Assembly: GCA_934663885.1 (NCBI GenBank)
Contig: CAKUKW010000035.1
Coordinates: forward strand, 1-13,163
Direction: 5' to 3'
DNA from: an uncultured Tidjanibacter sp.
GTDB taxonomy: Bacteria; Bacteroidota; Bacteroidia; Bacteroidales; Rikenellaceae
Length of the DNA stretch: 13,163 bases
Positions within the stretch are counted from its first letter, which is position 1, and each line of letters starts with the position of its first letter. The position numbers and the translations under genes were made by a program. Below are positions 1 to 6,741 of this stretch, in pieces. The notes under the pieces were generated by a model. It was not told the DNA's origin, did no database searches, and was given only the letters and a program-made list of their open reading frames with translations.

Positions 1-750
1 GTCGGTGACAGGGTGGAGGTGCTTTTTGCCGGATCGGATATGCCCGTGCGCCGCGACAGGTATAAAATATGCGGTCTTTTTGCTACGGGGATGGATGAGT
101 TGGATAAGTCGATGGCCTTCACAGATATACGCAATATCCAGAGACTCAACGGATGGGAAGCGGGCAGGATAAGCGGTTACGAAGTCATGACGACAGATTT
201 TGCCCGTCTGGATGAGTTCGGCGACGAGGTATACGGGGTTATTTTCGACCGTTCGGAAGGTATGCCCGAGGTGCTTAAAGTGGAAGACGTAAAAAGCCTT
301 AATCCAGGCGTTTTCGACTGGCTTGCGGCGCACGACGTGAACGCCGCGGTCATTATCGTAATAATGCTGTTGGTAGCCCTGCTTAATATGATTTCGGCCC
401 TGCTGATCATATTGCTGGAGAAAACTTCGATGATAGGTATTCTGAAAGCGCTGGGTATGACGAACTGGGGAGTCCAGCAAATATTCCTTTTCCGTTCGCT
501 CAGGATAGTCCTGACCGGTATTCTGTGGGGCGATATAATTGGTGTGGGTCTTGCTATGCTCCAGAAATATACTCATCTGGTAAAACTGGAAAGCACAGGT
601 TACATGTTGTCGCATGTGCCGATAGAATTCGGGTGGGACTGGTTCCTGGGGCTTAATATCGGCGTGCCTGTAGTGATGGTACTCCTGTTGACTATTCCCG
701 CCGCCGTGGTAACTAAGATAAAACCCGAAAGGACGATACGCTACCAGTAA
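1..750 (+). CDS. ABC transporter permease, FtsX/LolC-LolE type (3' part)
   Basis: The frame is open from base 1, so the true start lies upstream and the last 249 codons are present. The first ~110 residues look like the end of the periplasmic MacB-type domain. They are followed by three membrane segments, at about residues 113-143, 162-186 and 213-235. The stretch around EKTSMIGILKALGMT just after the first of these is the characteristic FtsX cytoplasmic coupling segment that contacts the ATPase. The protein ends in a short basic cytoplasmic tail (KIKPERTIRYQ). By family it is the membrane subunit of an ABC exporter acting on lipoproteins or other envelope substrates; in Bacteroidota such proteins are usually annotated as LolC/LolE-like. 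No ATPase gene is in the window, so the substrate is unassigned. Its stop overlaps the ubiE start (TAATG), which suggests co-translation. The GTG at 13 is internal, not the start. Confidence 0.85.
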   Translation, partial: VGDRVEVLFAGSDMPVRRDRYKICGLFATGMDELDKSMAFTDIRNIQRLNGWEAGRISGYEVMTTDFARLDEFGDEVYGVIFDRSEGMPEVLKVEDVKSLNPGVFDWLAAHDVNAAVIIVIMLLVALLNMISALLIILLEKTSMIGILKALGMTNWGVQQIFLFRSLRIVLTGILWGDIIGVGLAMLQKYTHLVKLESTGYMLSHVPIEFGWDWFLGLNIGVPVVMVLLLTIPAAVVTKIKPERTIRYQ

Positions 751-1469
751 TGAAGCCTTACCCCGAGCAGGACAGCAAGAAGGAACAGGTTGCCCGCATG
801 TTCGACGGCATAGCACGCCGCTACGATATGCTGGATCACCTCCTATCGCTTGGAATCGACCGGAGCTGGCGCCGCAAGGCCGTCGGGAAAATTAAGGAAC
901 TGGAGCCGTACAGCATTCTTGACGTGGCGACGGGAACGGGCGACCTGGCTATTGAAATGGCCCGCCGCATACCTGGCGCCGACATAACAGGAGCCGATAT
1001 ATCACGGGAAATGCTTCGTGTGGGCCGAAGGAAAGCGGTCAAGAGGAATGTGTGGAACAGGATATCGTTTGTTTATGGCGACGCAGAGGCGCTTCCATTT
1101 GGCGAGGGGGCTTTCGATGTGGTTACGGCGGCCTTCGGCGTAAGGAATTTCCAGGATGCAGATGCAGGCCTTCGTGAGATGTACAGGGTGCTGAAACCGG
1201 GTGGGGCGGTTTTCGTACTGGAGTTTTCGGTGCCGCAAGGGAAAATATTTGGCCCCCTGTACCGTTTTTACTTTAAGAGCATATTACCCCGAATAGGCGG
1301 ATTATTTTCGCGCGACTATGACGCCTACAAATACCTGCCCTCTTCGGTCGGCGAGTTTCCGCCCCCGCAGGTTTTTATTGCACGGCTCGAAGAGGCGGGT
1401 TTCGGACGGTGTGCGCTCCGGAAACTGACTCGTGGGGTAGCCATAATTTATAAAGGAGAAAAGATATGA
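750..1469 (+). CDS. ubiE: Demethylmenaquinone methyltransferase (MenG/UbiE)
   Basis: This cytosolic SAM-dependent C-methyltransferase catalyses the last step of menaquinone synthesis, methylating demethylmenaquinone. The 239-residue length is normal. Visible motifs are the UbiE N-terminal signature (YDMLDHLLSLGIDRSW, residues 25-40), SAM motif I (LDVATGTGD, 57-65), the acidic residue after strand 2 (GADIS, 81-85), DAEALPF (111-117) and RVLKPGG (146-152). The ATG at 750 overlaps the permease stop by one base, and the TGA overlaps the next gene's ATG (ATGA), so it is the middle gene of a tight operon. In a Bacteroidales host the quinone is expected to be menaquinone, so the ubiquinone role of E. 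coli UbiE is unlikely to apply. Nothing looks truncated. Confidence 0.96.
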   Translation: MKPYPEQDSKKEQVARMFDGIARRYDMLDHLLSLGIDRSWRRKAVGKIKELEPYSILDVATGTGDLAIEMARRIPGADITGADISREMLRVGRRKAVKRNVWNRISFVYGDAEALPFGEGAFDVVTAAFGVRNFQDADAGLREMYRVLKPGGAVFVLEFSVPQGKIFGPLYRFYFKSILPRIGGLFSRDYDAYKYLPSSVGEFPPPQVFIARLEEAGFGRCALRKLTRGVAIIYKGEKI

Positions 1470-1975
1470 GATTTTTTTTAATGGCTTTTGCGGTGCTGGC
1501 GGCTTTGTCTGTGGCCGGTTGTGTAAGGCAGGACGCGGTTAAAGTCCGCGAAGTTGAAAGTATATCCCTGAGCGTAAGGGACGGCGTTAAAGTAAACGCT
1601 ATTCTGCGCATAGAAAATTCGGCGGGACGCAATATCAGGATAAGCGACGTGCGTTTCGACGTGAACGACCTCCGGGGCAATAATATAGGGGAGTTGGTCG
1701 TCGACGAAGAGTTGGTTATTCCTAAAAAGAGCGTGACCAGTATTTTTGTTCCTGTAAACGTTCACCTCAAAGATACCTTCGGAGGCCTCATGATGCTGCG
1801 CGATATCGCCAATATCACAGACAGGTTATTGGTTAGCGGGTCGGCGCAGATGAAGATGGGGGCAGTGAAGAAAAAAATCACCTTCACCAATGTCCTGCTT
1901 TCGGATATATTGGCTATTTTTGAAACGCCGGATGCCGCTCCCGATCCTTACATAATAGAAGGGGCGCCGATATAA
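1466..1975 (+). CDS. LEA-like (WHy-type) lipoprotein
   Basis: A 169-residue protein with a lipoprotein signal peptide: a basic start (MRFF), a hydrophobic core, then lipobox VAGC with Cys19 as the predicted lipidated residue. The mature part is beta-rich. The stretch at residues ~33-100 (alternating strands around ARLRIEN-like NAILRIENSAGRNIRISDV, then a polar turn and a proline before a second sheet) resembles LEA type 2/WHy domains. Domain assignment is by eye. The role is unknown; it is probably anchored to the outer or inner membrane facing the periplasm. The start overlaps the ubiE stop (ATGA), and an unusually good Shine-Dalgarno-like AAAGGAGAA lies at 1452-1460, still inside ubiE. This is notable because this phylum rarely uses such sites. 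Co-transcription with a lipoprotein-type permease may hint at envelope maintenance, but this is inference. Confidence 0.75.
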   Translation: MRFFLMAFAVLAALSVAGCVRQDAVKVREVESISLSVRDGVKVNAILRIENSAGRNIRISDVRFDVNDLRGNNIGELVVDEELVIPKKSVTSIFVPVNVHLKDTFGGLMMLRDIANITDRLLVSGSAQMKMGAVKKKITFTNVLLSDILAIFETPDAAPDPYIIEGAPI

Positions 1976-2052
1976 CCGATATTGTGGCGGAAGATTATGC
2001 CTGATTGTTGGATAAAGACTATCGGCAGCTCACCTTTAAACACGATGGGACT

Positions 2053-2595
2053 ATGATAAAATCACTTTTCAGAATAGCGTTTTTTATGGCCCTGCCGGCC
2101 TTTTGCGCGGGTACTCTGGCCGCGCAGAACAGTTACGTCTTCCGCCGAAACCTTGCCGAGCCTGGCGGCACGGCCGGTTCCAGAATAATTGTTACCGAAA
2201 ACGGGACCGCTTCCGATGTGCTTGCCCGTTACAATAATGCCAATGTCCGCAAGCAGTCGATTCCGGGATACAGGGTAAGGATTTTCTTCAGCAACAGCCA
2301 GACCGCCCGCGAGGATGCGATGGCAATCCGGGAGCAATTCAGAACGCAATTCCCCAGCATTCCGACATACCTTGCTTACGAGACCCCGTCATGGATGGTC
2401 ACCGTTGGTAACTGTATGAACATAGACGAATTCCTTATACTGCTCGGGCGCGTGAGCCGCTATTATCCTTCGGCTTTCCAGTGGAGGGGCAATATACCTA
2501 TAAATGAATTCCTGAGGGGCGGGGATATAGTAAGTATTACAGATGAGGATATTGTCGATACGAAGGAAGACGCTGGAACCGCAACAAACTGGTAA
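2053..2595 (+). CDS. Secreted SPOR-domain-like protein
   Basis: From ATG 2053 this encodes 180 residues beginning MIKSLFRIAFFMALPAFCAG, a clear Sec signal peptide with likely cleavage near AA-QN (residues 24-26). That is why I prefer this start over the TTG at 2005, which would put 16 mainly polar residues before the signal. Residues ~73-155 show the SPOR pattern: YRVRIFFSNSQTAREDA, then a helix (REQF), then a second strand and PSWMVTVGNCMN, followed by a helix ending in FQWRGNIPI. Known SPOR domains bind denuded peptidoglycan, so a periplasmic wall-associated role is likely, though not proven here. One cysteine (121) lies inside the domain. It sits 77 bases after the lipoprotein gene and 25 bases before the next, so it may belong to the same transcript. 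No strong promoter match was seen in the gap. Confidence 0.8.
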   Translation: MIKSLFRIAFFMALPAFCAGTLAAQNSYVFRRNLAEPGGTAGSRIIVTENGTASDVLARYNNANVRKQSIPGYRVRIFFSNSQTAREDAMAIREQFRTQFPSIPTYLAYETPSWMVTVGNCMNIDEFLILLGRVSRYYPSAFQWRGNIPINEFLRGGDIVSITDEDIVDTKEDAGTATNW

Positions 2596-2620
2596 TCCCA
2601 TATAATGCATGCTTTACGAA

Positions 2621-2848
2621 ATGAAAAAAACGCTTTTATTCGCCGTGATGCTTACGGTTATGTTGCCGGCGGTGTCTTGCGGCAATTCCGGAAAGAAGAA
2701 AGAAGTTAAGGCTGACGAGACTGAAATAGTCGTGGAGGCCGGGAATGTGAAGGAATGTAACGGTTGCGAGGGTTGTCCGAGTCCCGACGGTTGCGGCAGT
2801 TCGGAAGACCCTGAAGCGGTACACGGTACCTGCTGCGGAAATTCATGA
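2621..2848 (+). CDS. Small cysteine-rich lipoprotein, function unknown
   Basis: A 75-residue protein. ATG 2621 is preferred over ATG 2609, because it gives a standard lipoprotein signal: MKKTLLF, a hydrophobic core, then AVSC with Cys20 lipidated. The mature part starts with a charged linker (GNSGKKKEVKADETE). A cysteine cluster follows at residues 46, 49, 52 and 58 (CxxCxxC, five residues, then Cys), with a terminal CC pair at 71-72. The spacing recalls small metal-binding or disulfide-rich domains, but I cannot match it to a named family. It is the last gene before a strong terminator at 2876-2903 and lies 25 bases after the SPOR gene. Being too short for many gene callers, it may be missed in related genomes. 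The coding call rests on the signal peptide, the lipobox and the terminator right after it. Confidence 0.7.
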   Translation: MKKTLLFAVMLTVMLPAVSCGNSGKKKEVKADETEIVVEAGNVKECNGCEGCPSPDGCGSSEDPEAVHGTCCGNS

Positions 2849-2875
2849 TCCCCGGCACTAGAACCGGCAAAAAAT

Positions 2876-2903
2876 AAAGCCACCCTGAAAAGGGTGGCTT
2901 TTT
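2876..2903. terminator. Bidirectional intrinsic terminator between lipoprotein gene and tRNA-Gln
   Basis: Perfect 11-bp stem AAAGCCACCCT (2876-2886), loop GAAA, AGGGTGGCTTT (2891-2901), with a T run to 2903 on the plus strand. On the minus strand the complement of the A-rich bases before the stem supplies a T-rich tail. It can therefore end both the plus-strand lipoprotein transcript and the minus-strand tRNA, whose 3' end is only two bases away. Confidence 0.9.
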
Positions 2904-2904
2904 G

Positions 2905-2975
2905 TTGGCCTACCAGGATTCGAACCTGGAACAACAGGACCAGAATCTGTGATGTTACCATTACACCATAGGCCA
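2905..2975 (-). tRNA. tRNA-Gln(CUG)
   Basis: Read on the minus strand, the acceptor stem TGGCCTA pairs with TAGGCCA. A 3-bp D stem follows (GTG with CAT, one GU), the anticodon loop is TTCTGGT with anticodon CTG, the variable loop is 4 nt, and the T arm is CCAGG-TTCGAAT-CCTGG. U1-A72 matches the known glutamine tRNA pattern. The discriminator is A, and no CCA is encoded. The anticodon stem ACAGA/CCTGT has an A-C mismatch at the loop-closing pair (31-39); the rest pairs normally. It has its own promoter (2996-3026) and terminator. Confidence 0.93.
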
Positions 2976-2995
2976 ATTCCGGCTTAAAAGCGGAG

Positions 2996-3026
2996 CAAAA
3001 TTATAACTTATATTTTATTTCTGCAA
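2996..3026 (-). promoter_or_regulatory. Bacteroidota-type promoter for tRNA-Gln
   Basis: On the minus strand, TTG (plus-strand CAA 3024-3026) is followed by 20 bases and then TAATTTTG (3003 to 2996), which fits TAnnTTTG. The -7 box lies 20 bases before the tRNA 5' end, which leaves room for a short 5' leader. Confidence 0.75.
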
Positions 3027-3284
3027 GTTTTGGATTTTTTTTTAGTTTATGCTGCTGTTTTTCTTTTGAAATGCTTCTGACAGCGTCTTTTCGGGCATAC
3101 TGATCCGGCGCCGCTTTTGTTTAACCGCAATCTGAAGGGCATATAATACCCCGTTGGATGCTTTTCAGGAATAATAGTATTAACAGTCAGGCCGTTCACT
3201 ATATTATATACGGTCCGGTGAATCGTTAATAAATAAAAAATTATTGCTATTAGTGATAAAATTATCGAAAAACAATAAAAAATA
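3027..3284. other. AT-rich gene-free stretch, nothing identified
   Basis: This lies between the divergent promoters of the tRNA and the barrel gene. I see no coding frame with recognisable content and no rRNA, tRNA or riboswitch structure. The one pattern is AATAATAGTATT at 3170-3181, which recurs exactly at 3296-3307 inside the downstream promoter spacer. A small RNA cannot be excluded by eye. Confidence 0.5.
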
Positions 3285-3315
3285 TTTGTTTTTCAAATAA
3301 TAGTATTTATATTTG
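3285..3315 (+). promoter_or_regulatory. Bacteroidota-type promoter for the outer-membrane barrel gene
   Basis: TTTG (3285-3288), 19 bases, then TATATTTG (3308-3315) is a full match to the TTTG/TAnnTTTG pattern. The -33 element sits in the left arm of a 6-bp inverted repeat (TATTTG 3283-3288, TTTTT loop, CAAATA 3294-3299) that could be a regulator site. The predicted leader is about 90 bases and has a 6-bp hairpin (CTCTTC 3378-3383, GAAGAG 3388-3393) 16 bases before the start codon. Confidence 0.75.
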
Positions 3316-3409
3316 CAGTGCGGGATGGATGAATATCTTCCCTAAAGTGCAGGAATACAATACATTACTAACCCATACTCTTCGGTGGAAGAGATAAAAT
3401 CTAATTGGC

Positions 3410-5830
3410 ATGAAAAAACTTTTAACTTTTCTGGTTATTGCCTTTTCAATGCTTTTGGCAGGAACCGGCGCATTTGCAGCAAGGCAGAATCCCACGGTAG
3501 AGGGACGTGTAATAGATGAGAACGGGGCTCCGATAGGTTACGCCACCGTTATACTGCTTACCCCGGATTCCGAACAGGCGGCTGGTAAGGCCACTGACGC
3601 CGACGGCAAATTTACCGTATCCGCCCCCGTGGGTAAATATACTATGAAAGTATTGTATATGGGTTATGAAGAGGTAACGATGGCGATAGAGCTTTCCTCA
3701 CGGCTTACGCTCCAGGATATTAAACTGATTCCGTCAACTACGGAAATAGAGGCCGTCAAGGTGAAAGGGCAGGCCATCGTGCGTGAAGCCGACCGTTTTG
3801 TGGTTACTGTGGCCCATACTATCGGCGCTGTGGGTAAGGACGCGTTCGAACTGCTGAAAACGTCACCGAGCGTATGGATAAACGGTACTGATATAACTAT
3901 TAACGGACGTTCCGGCACAAGAGTTATGGTCAACGACAGGATGCTGAGGCAAACCGGCGACGACCTGGAGACGTACCTGCGATCGATCAAAGCCGAGGAT
4001 ATACTTAAAATAGAGATAATACCGGAAGCCGGAGCTGATTACGATGCGGATTCCAGCGGGGGCATAATAAAAATCACCCTTGCCAAGAAGCGTAATGACG
4101 GTATAGACGGCAACGTAAGCCTTTTGGGAGGAGCCAATTATCAGGGGATGCTGAGGATAGCTCCTTCGGCAGGGGTAAACTACCAGTACGGGAAACTTAA
4201 CCTGTATGGGAATGTAAGCTACAGCTACGGGGAGAATGTTAATTTCATGAATGAGCGCACCGTATGGGATCTTGGTGCGGCCGGCAAAATAACCGAAATT
4301 AACGACAGCGACATGTGGGGCGGAGGTTATAATTACGGCGGCCGGCTGGGCGGGGTTTATGATTTTGACTCGAAGAACAGCATGGGTGCCGAGTTCAGTT
4401 TTTACAGCAACGATATGGATTCGAATACCGAAAGTAAAATGGTATCGGAAATGCCGGGGCTCACATATAATACCGAAAATGTTTATAAAACAGACAGGAG
4501 CGGAAATAATTTTGCAGGTACCGTAAACTACATACGCAAACTCGACGAAAAAGGCTCTGTATTCAAGCTTATCGGTGATTATGCCGGAAGTATGGGCAAG
4601 GAGCTGAATAACAACAAGCAGACATATAACTTTCCGAACGCGGCGCCCAGAGATTCGCTCGGCAGGATAAATTCCAGTTCGGACTTTAATATATATTCTT
4701 TGAACGCTAATTTCGACCTGGTGCGTAATTCTACCACCGTTATTAAAACCGGTGCGAAGTATACTTATAATGATATTTACAGCCCTATAACTGCAGAGAA
4801 CAAGGTGGGTGAGGGGCCATGGTCGATCCTCGAGTCGCAGAGTTCGACCACGGATTATTCCGAGAACATAGGTGCGCTGTACTTTATTTACAGCTCCCGT
4901 TTTGGGAAAGTGGGTTTGTCGGCAGGACTCAGGGGTGAGTATACATACATGCAGGCGAAATACAAGGGAGCTCCGCAGCAGAATAAAGGTTACTTCGACC
5001 TTTTCCCTAACCTTAACATTTCGGTGCCGCTGAACGCCAATTACAGCAATACCCTCGTATTTTCTTATTCGAGGAATATTTCGCGTCCTCATTTTTCATA
5101 CCTGAGCCCTTTCCGCAACCAGCTTTCACCGAACTCATACGTATCGGGAAATCCTGACTTGAAGGCAATGTATGCAAATAACATATCTATAACCGGAGTA
5201 TTCGCTTACAAATATTCGCTCACGCTCGGCGCATCCATTAACCAGAATGAAATAATGCAGCAGATTATCGAAGACGAGAACGATCCGAACATACTTGTGT
5301 ATAAATTCATGAATATTCCGTCCAGCCTTCAGTTCTATGCGTCGTTGAATGCCCCTGTTGCTATTACCGACTGGTGGACGGCCAACATAAACCTGACGGC
5401 CATGCAGATGAACCAGAAACTGGAAAAGGACGATCCTTACCGCAGCCGTTTCACGGTATTCGGTAACATTTCGACGAATATGTCGATACCTAACTGGTTC
5501 GATATTGAAATAAGCTATATGTATATGTCCAAATACCTTAGCGCTAATATGGAGCAGATGCCGATGCATTTCCTTAACGCCAGTATCAAGAGACGTTTTG
5601 CGAATAATAAGTTCACCGCTTCGCTCAACGTCAACAATATCCTGTATATGAAGCAGAGAATCCATAGCTACGGCCCTACTTTCGATAAATGGGCTTATAT
5701 AGATAACGGCAACCATTTGAGCGTAACCCTTTCGCTGCGCTATAATTTCAACGCGGGAGTGAAGTTCCGTGCGAAGACGGTTGAGAAAGCGGCCGATGAC
5801 GATATAAAGCGTCTGGGTGGTAGCAATTAA
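3410..5830 (+). CDS. TonB-receptor-like outer-membrane beta-barrel protein
   Basis: An 806-residue outer-membrane protein. The signal peptide (residues 1-23, ending AFA) is followed by a carboxypeptidase-regulatory-like domain (~28-108; VEGRVIDENGAPIGYATVIL, then GKYTMKVLYMGYE). A plug-like domain follows (~125-227; WINGTDITINGRSGTRVMVN, then IEIIPEAGADYDADSSGGI). The rest is a long beta barrel rich in aromatic strands, with SFSRNISRP-like FSYSRNISRPHFSYLSPFRN near residue 560. It best resembles the Bacteroidota 'outer membrane beta-barrel family protein' type (OMP_b-brl_3). No SusD-like lipoprotein follows, so it is not a classic Sus glycan pair and the ligand cannot be inferred. The last barrel strand (LRYNFN) is followed by a ~28-residue charged tail, presumably periplasmic. 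It is monocistronic: own promoter, then a hairpin after the stop. Confidence 0.9.
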   Translation: MKKLLTFLVIAFSMLLAGTGAFAARQNPTVEGRVIDENGAPIGYATVILLTPDSEQAAGKATDADGKFTVSAPVGKYTMKVLYMGYEEVTMAIELSSRLTLQDIKLIPSTTEIEAVKVKGQAIVREADRFVVTVAHTIGAVGKDAFELLKTSPSVWINGTDITINGRSGTRVMVNDRMLRQTGDDLETYLRSIKAEDILKIEIIPEAGADYDADSSGGIIKITLAKKRNDGIDGNVSLLGGANYQGMLRIAPSAGVNYQYGKLNLYGNVSYSYGENVNFMNERTVWDLGAAGKITEINDSDMWGGGYNYGGRLGGVYDFDSKNSMGAEFSFYSNDMDSNTESKMVSEMPGLTYNTENVYKTDRSGNNFAGTVNYIRKLDEKGSVFKLIGDYAGSMGKELNNNKQTYNFPNAAPRDSLGRINSSSDFNIYSLNANFDLVRNSTTVIKTGAKYTYNDIYSPITAENKVGEGPWSILESQSSTTDYSENIGALYFIYSSRFGKVGLSAGLRGEYTYMQAKYKGAPQQNKGYFDLFPNLNISVPLNANYSNTLVFSYSRNISRPHFSYLSPFRNQLSPNSYVSGNPDLKAMYANNISITGVFAYKYSLTLGASINQNEIMQQIIEDENDPNILVYKFMNIPSSLQFYASLNAPVAITDWWTANINLTAMQMNQKLEKDDPYRSRFTVFGNISTNMSIPNWFDIEISYMYMSKYLSANMEQMPMHFLNASIKRRFANNKFTASLNVNNILYMKQRIHSYGPTFDKWAYIDNGNHLSVTLSLRYNFNAGVKFRAKTVEKAADDDIKRLGGSN

Positions 5831-5892
5831 AAGACCACTTCTATGTAATACGATCAAGATATAGATTTAGGGATTAGTTTTAGTTTGTAGCG

Positions 5893-5923
5893 ACGGGCCC
5901 GGGAAAACCATTTCCGGGCCCGT
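5893..5923 (+). terminator. GC-rich hairpin after the barrel gene
   Basis: ACGGGCCCGG (5893-5902) pairs perfectly with CCGGGCCCGT (5914-5923), with an A-rich loop between. It lies 62 bases after the barrel stop codon. The downstream bases (ATTATATG) are AT-rich but not a T run, so termination efficiency is uncertain. Confidence 0.65.
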
Positions 5924-5973
5924 ATTATATGTGCGGCAAAAGGATCGGAAGATGTAATTGGGATAATTTGTGT

Positions 5974-5981
5974 TATTTTTG
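5974..5981 (+). promoter_or_regulatory. Candidate -7 box upstream of grpE
   Basis: TATTTTTG fits TAnnTTTG and lies 53 bases before the grpE start. No TTG occurs at the expected distance upstream; the nearest is only 13 bases away. The promoter is therefore incomplete by the consensus. I saw no CIRCE-like inverted repeat that would indicate HrcA control. Confidence 0.4.
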
Positions 5982-6034
5982 CATCCGCCACTCGCAGGAA
6001 ACGGTCAATGTGTTGGTATGTAATTTGAGATTAT

Positions 6035-6646
6035 ATGGGAAAGAAATCCAAAAATATAAATATGAAAGAGAACGGGAAGAGTCAAAGCGCTCATCAGGAA
6101 CATATTACCGAAGAAGAAAGCTTTATCCGGGGTGATGCGTATCCTAACTGTGACGGTGAGCCTTGTGCCAATGTGGCAGATGTCGAGGCTCCGGCCGAAT
6201 CCGTGGCAGAGAAAATGGCAGGCGAAGCCGAGCAGTGGAGGGATAAATATATGAGGCTTTCCGCTGAGTTCGACAATTACCGCAAGCGTACGCTTCGCGA
6301 AAAGATGGAACTGGTATCCAGTGCGGGGGAGGACGTGATAAAGTCGCTTCTGCCTGTACTCGACGATTTCGAACGGGCGTTGAAAGCGATGTCGGATACG
6401 GAAGATATCGACCCCATGAGGGAGGGCGTCCTGCTAATATACCATAAACTCAAGGAGACGCTCCGTGCGAAAGGCCTGGCCGAGATCGAATCGATGGGCA
6501 GCGTGCTCGATACCGACTTACATGAAGCGGTTGCGAAAGTCCCGGGGGCTAAAGCCGACAGGGGAAGGATAATAGATGTGGTGCAGAAAGGATATAAACT
6601 GGGCGATAAGGTTATCCGATACGCTAAGGTGGTCGTCGGCGAATAA
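6035..6646 (+). CDS. grpE: GrpE nucleotide-exchange factor
   Basis: GrpE is the homodimeric cytosolic factor that releases ADP from DnaK. The 203-residue protein has a polar, probably disordered N-terminus (1-60). The long coiled-coil helix follows (~60-100; EQWRDKYMRLSAEFDNYRKR is the conserved segment), then a short four-helix-bundle region (100-150). The C-terminal beta-wing carries the GrpE signature (SVLDTDLHEAVAKVPG at ~156-171 and VVQKGYKLGDKVIRYAKVVV at 182-201). ATG 6035 is used; ATG 6062, ten codons in, is a plausible alternative because the conserved part starts much later. dnaJ follows after 95 bases; dnaK is not in the window. The N-terminal extension has two cysteines (39 and 44), of no obvious significance. 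Confidence 0.95.
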   Translation: MGKKSKNINMKENGKSQSAHQEHITEEESFIRGDAYPNCDGEPCANVADVEAPAESVAEKMAGEAEQWRDKYMRLSAEFDNYRKRTLREKMELVSSAGEDVIKSLLPVLDDFERALKAMSDTEDIDPMREGVLLIYHKLKETLRAKGLAEIESMGSVLDTDLHEAVAKVPGAKADRGRIIDVVQKGYKLGDKVIRYAKVVVGE

Positions 6647-6703
6647 AATTCAGAATTATAAAGAAGGAACGTTACCCACGGTTAAGTTTCTTCGGTATAA
6701 ATT

Positions 6704-6738
6704 AATTCAGAATTCATAATTCGGAATTCATAATTCAG
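6704..6738. repeat. Five tandem 7-bp AATTCNN repeats before dnaJ
   Basis: The units are AATTCAG, AATTCAT, AATTCGG, AATTCAT and AATTCAG, contiguous and ending three bases before the dnaJ ATG. One more AATTCAG (6647-6653) directly follows the grpE stop, so the 95-base grpE-dnaJ gap is bounded by the same word on both sides. The function is unknown. Confidence 0.85.
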
Positions 6739-6741
6739 ATA

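Noticed and set aside
2005..2052. TTG start giving a longer SPOR protein
   Set aside because: It would place 16 mostly polar residues ahead of a complete signal peptide that starts at ATG 2053.
3863..5092. Long minus-strand open frame (409 codons) opposite the barrel gene
   Set aside because: It lies fully inside the clear barrel coding sequence. Its translation shows no domain, signal or motif, and the openness follows from codon composition on the other strand.
5135..5857. Minus-strand open frame of 240 codons opposite the end of the barrel gene
   Set aside because: Antisense shadow with no recognisable content. The plus-strand reading has barrel strands up to the stop.
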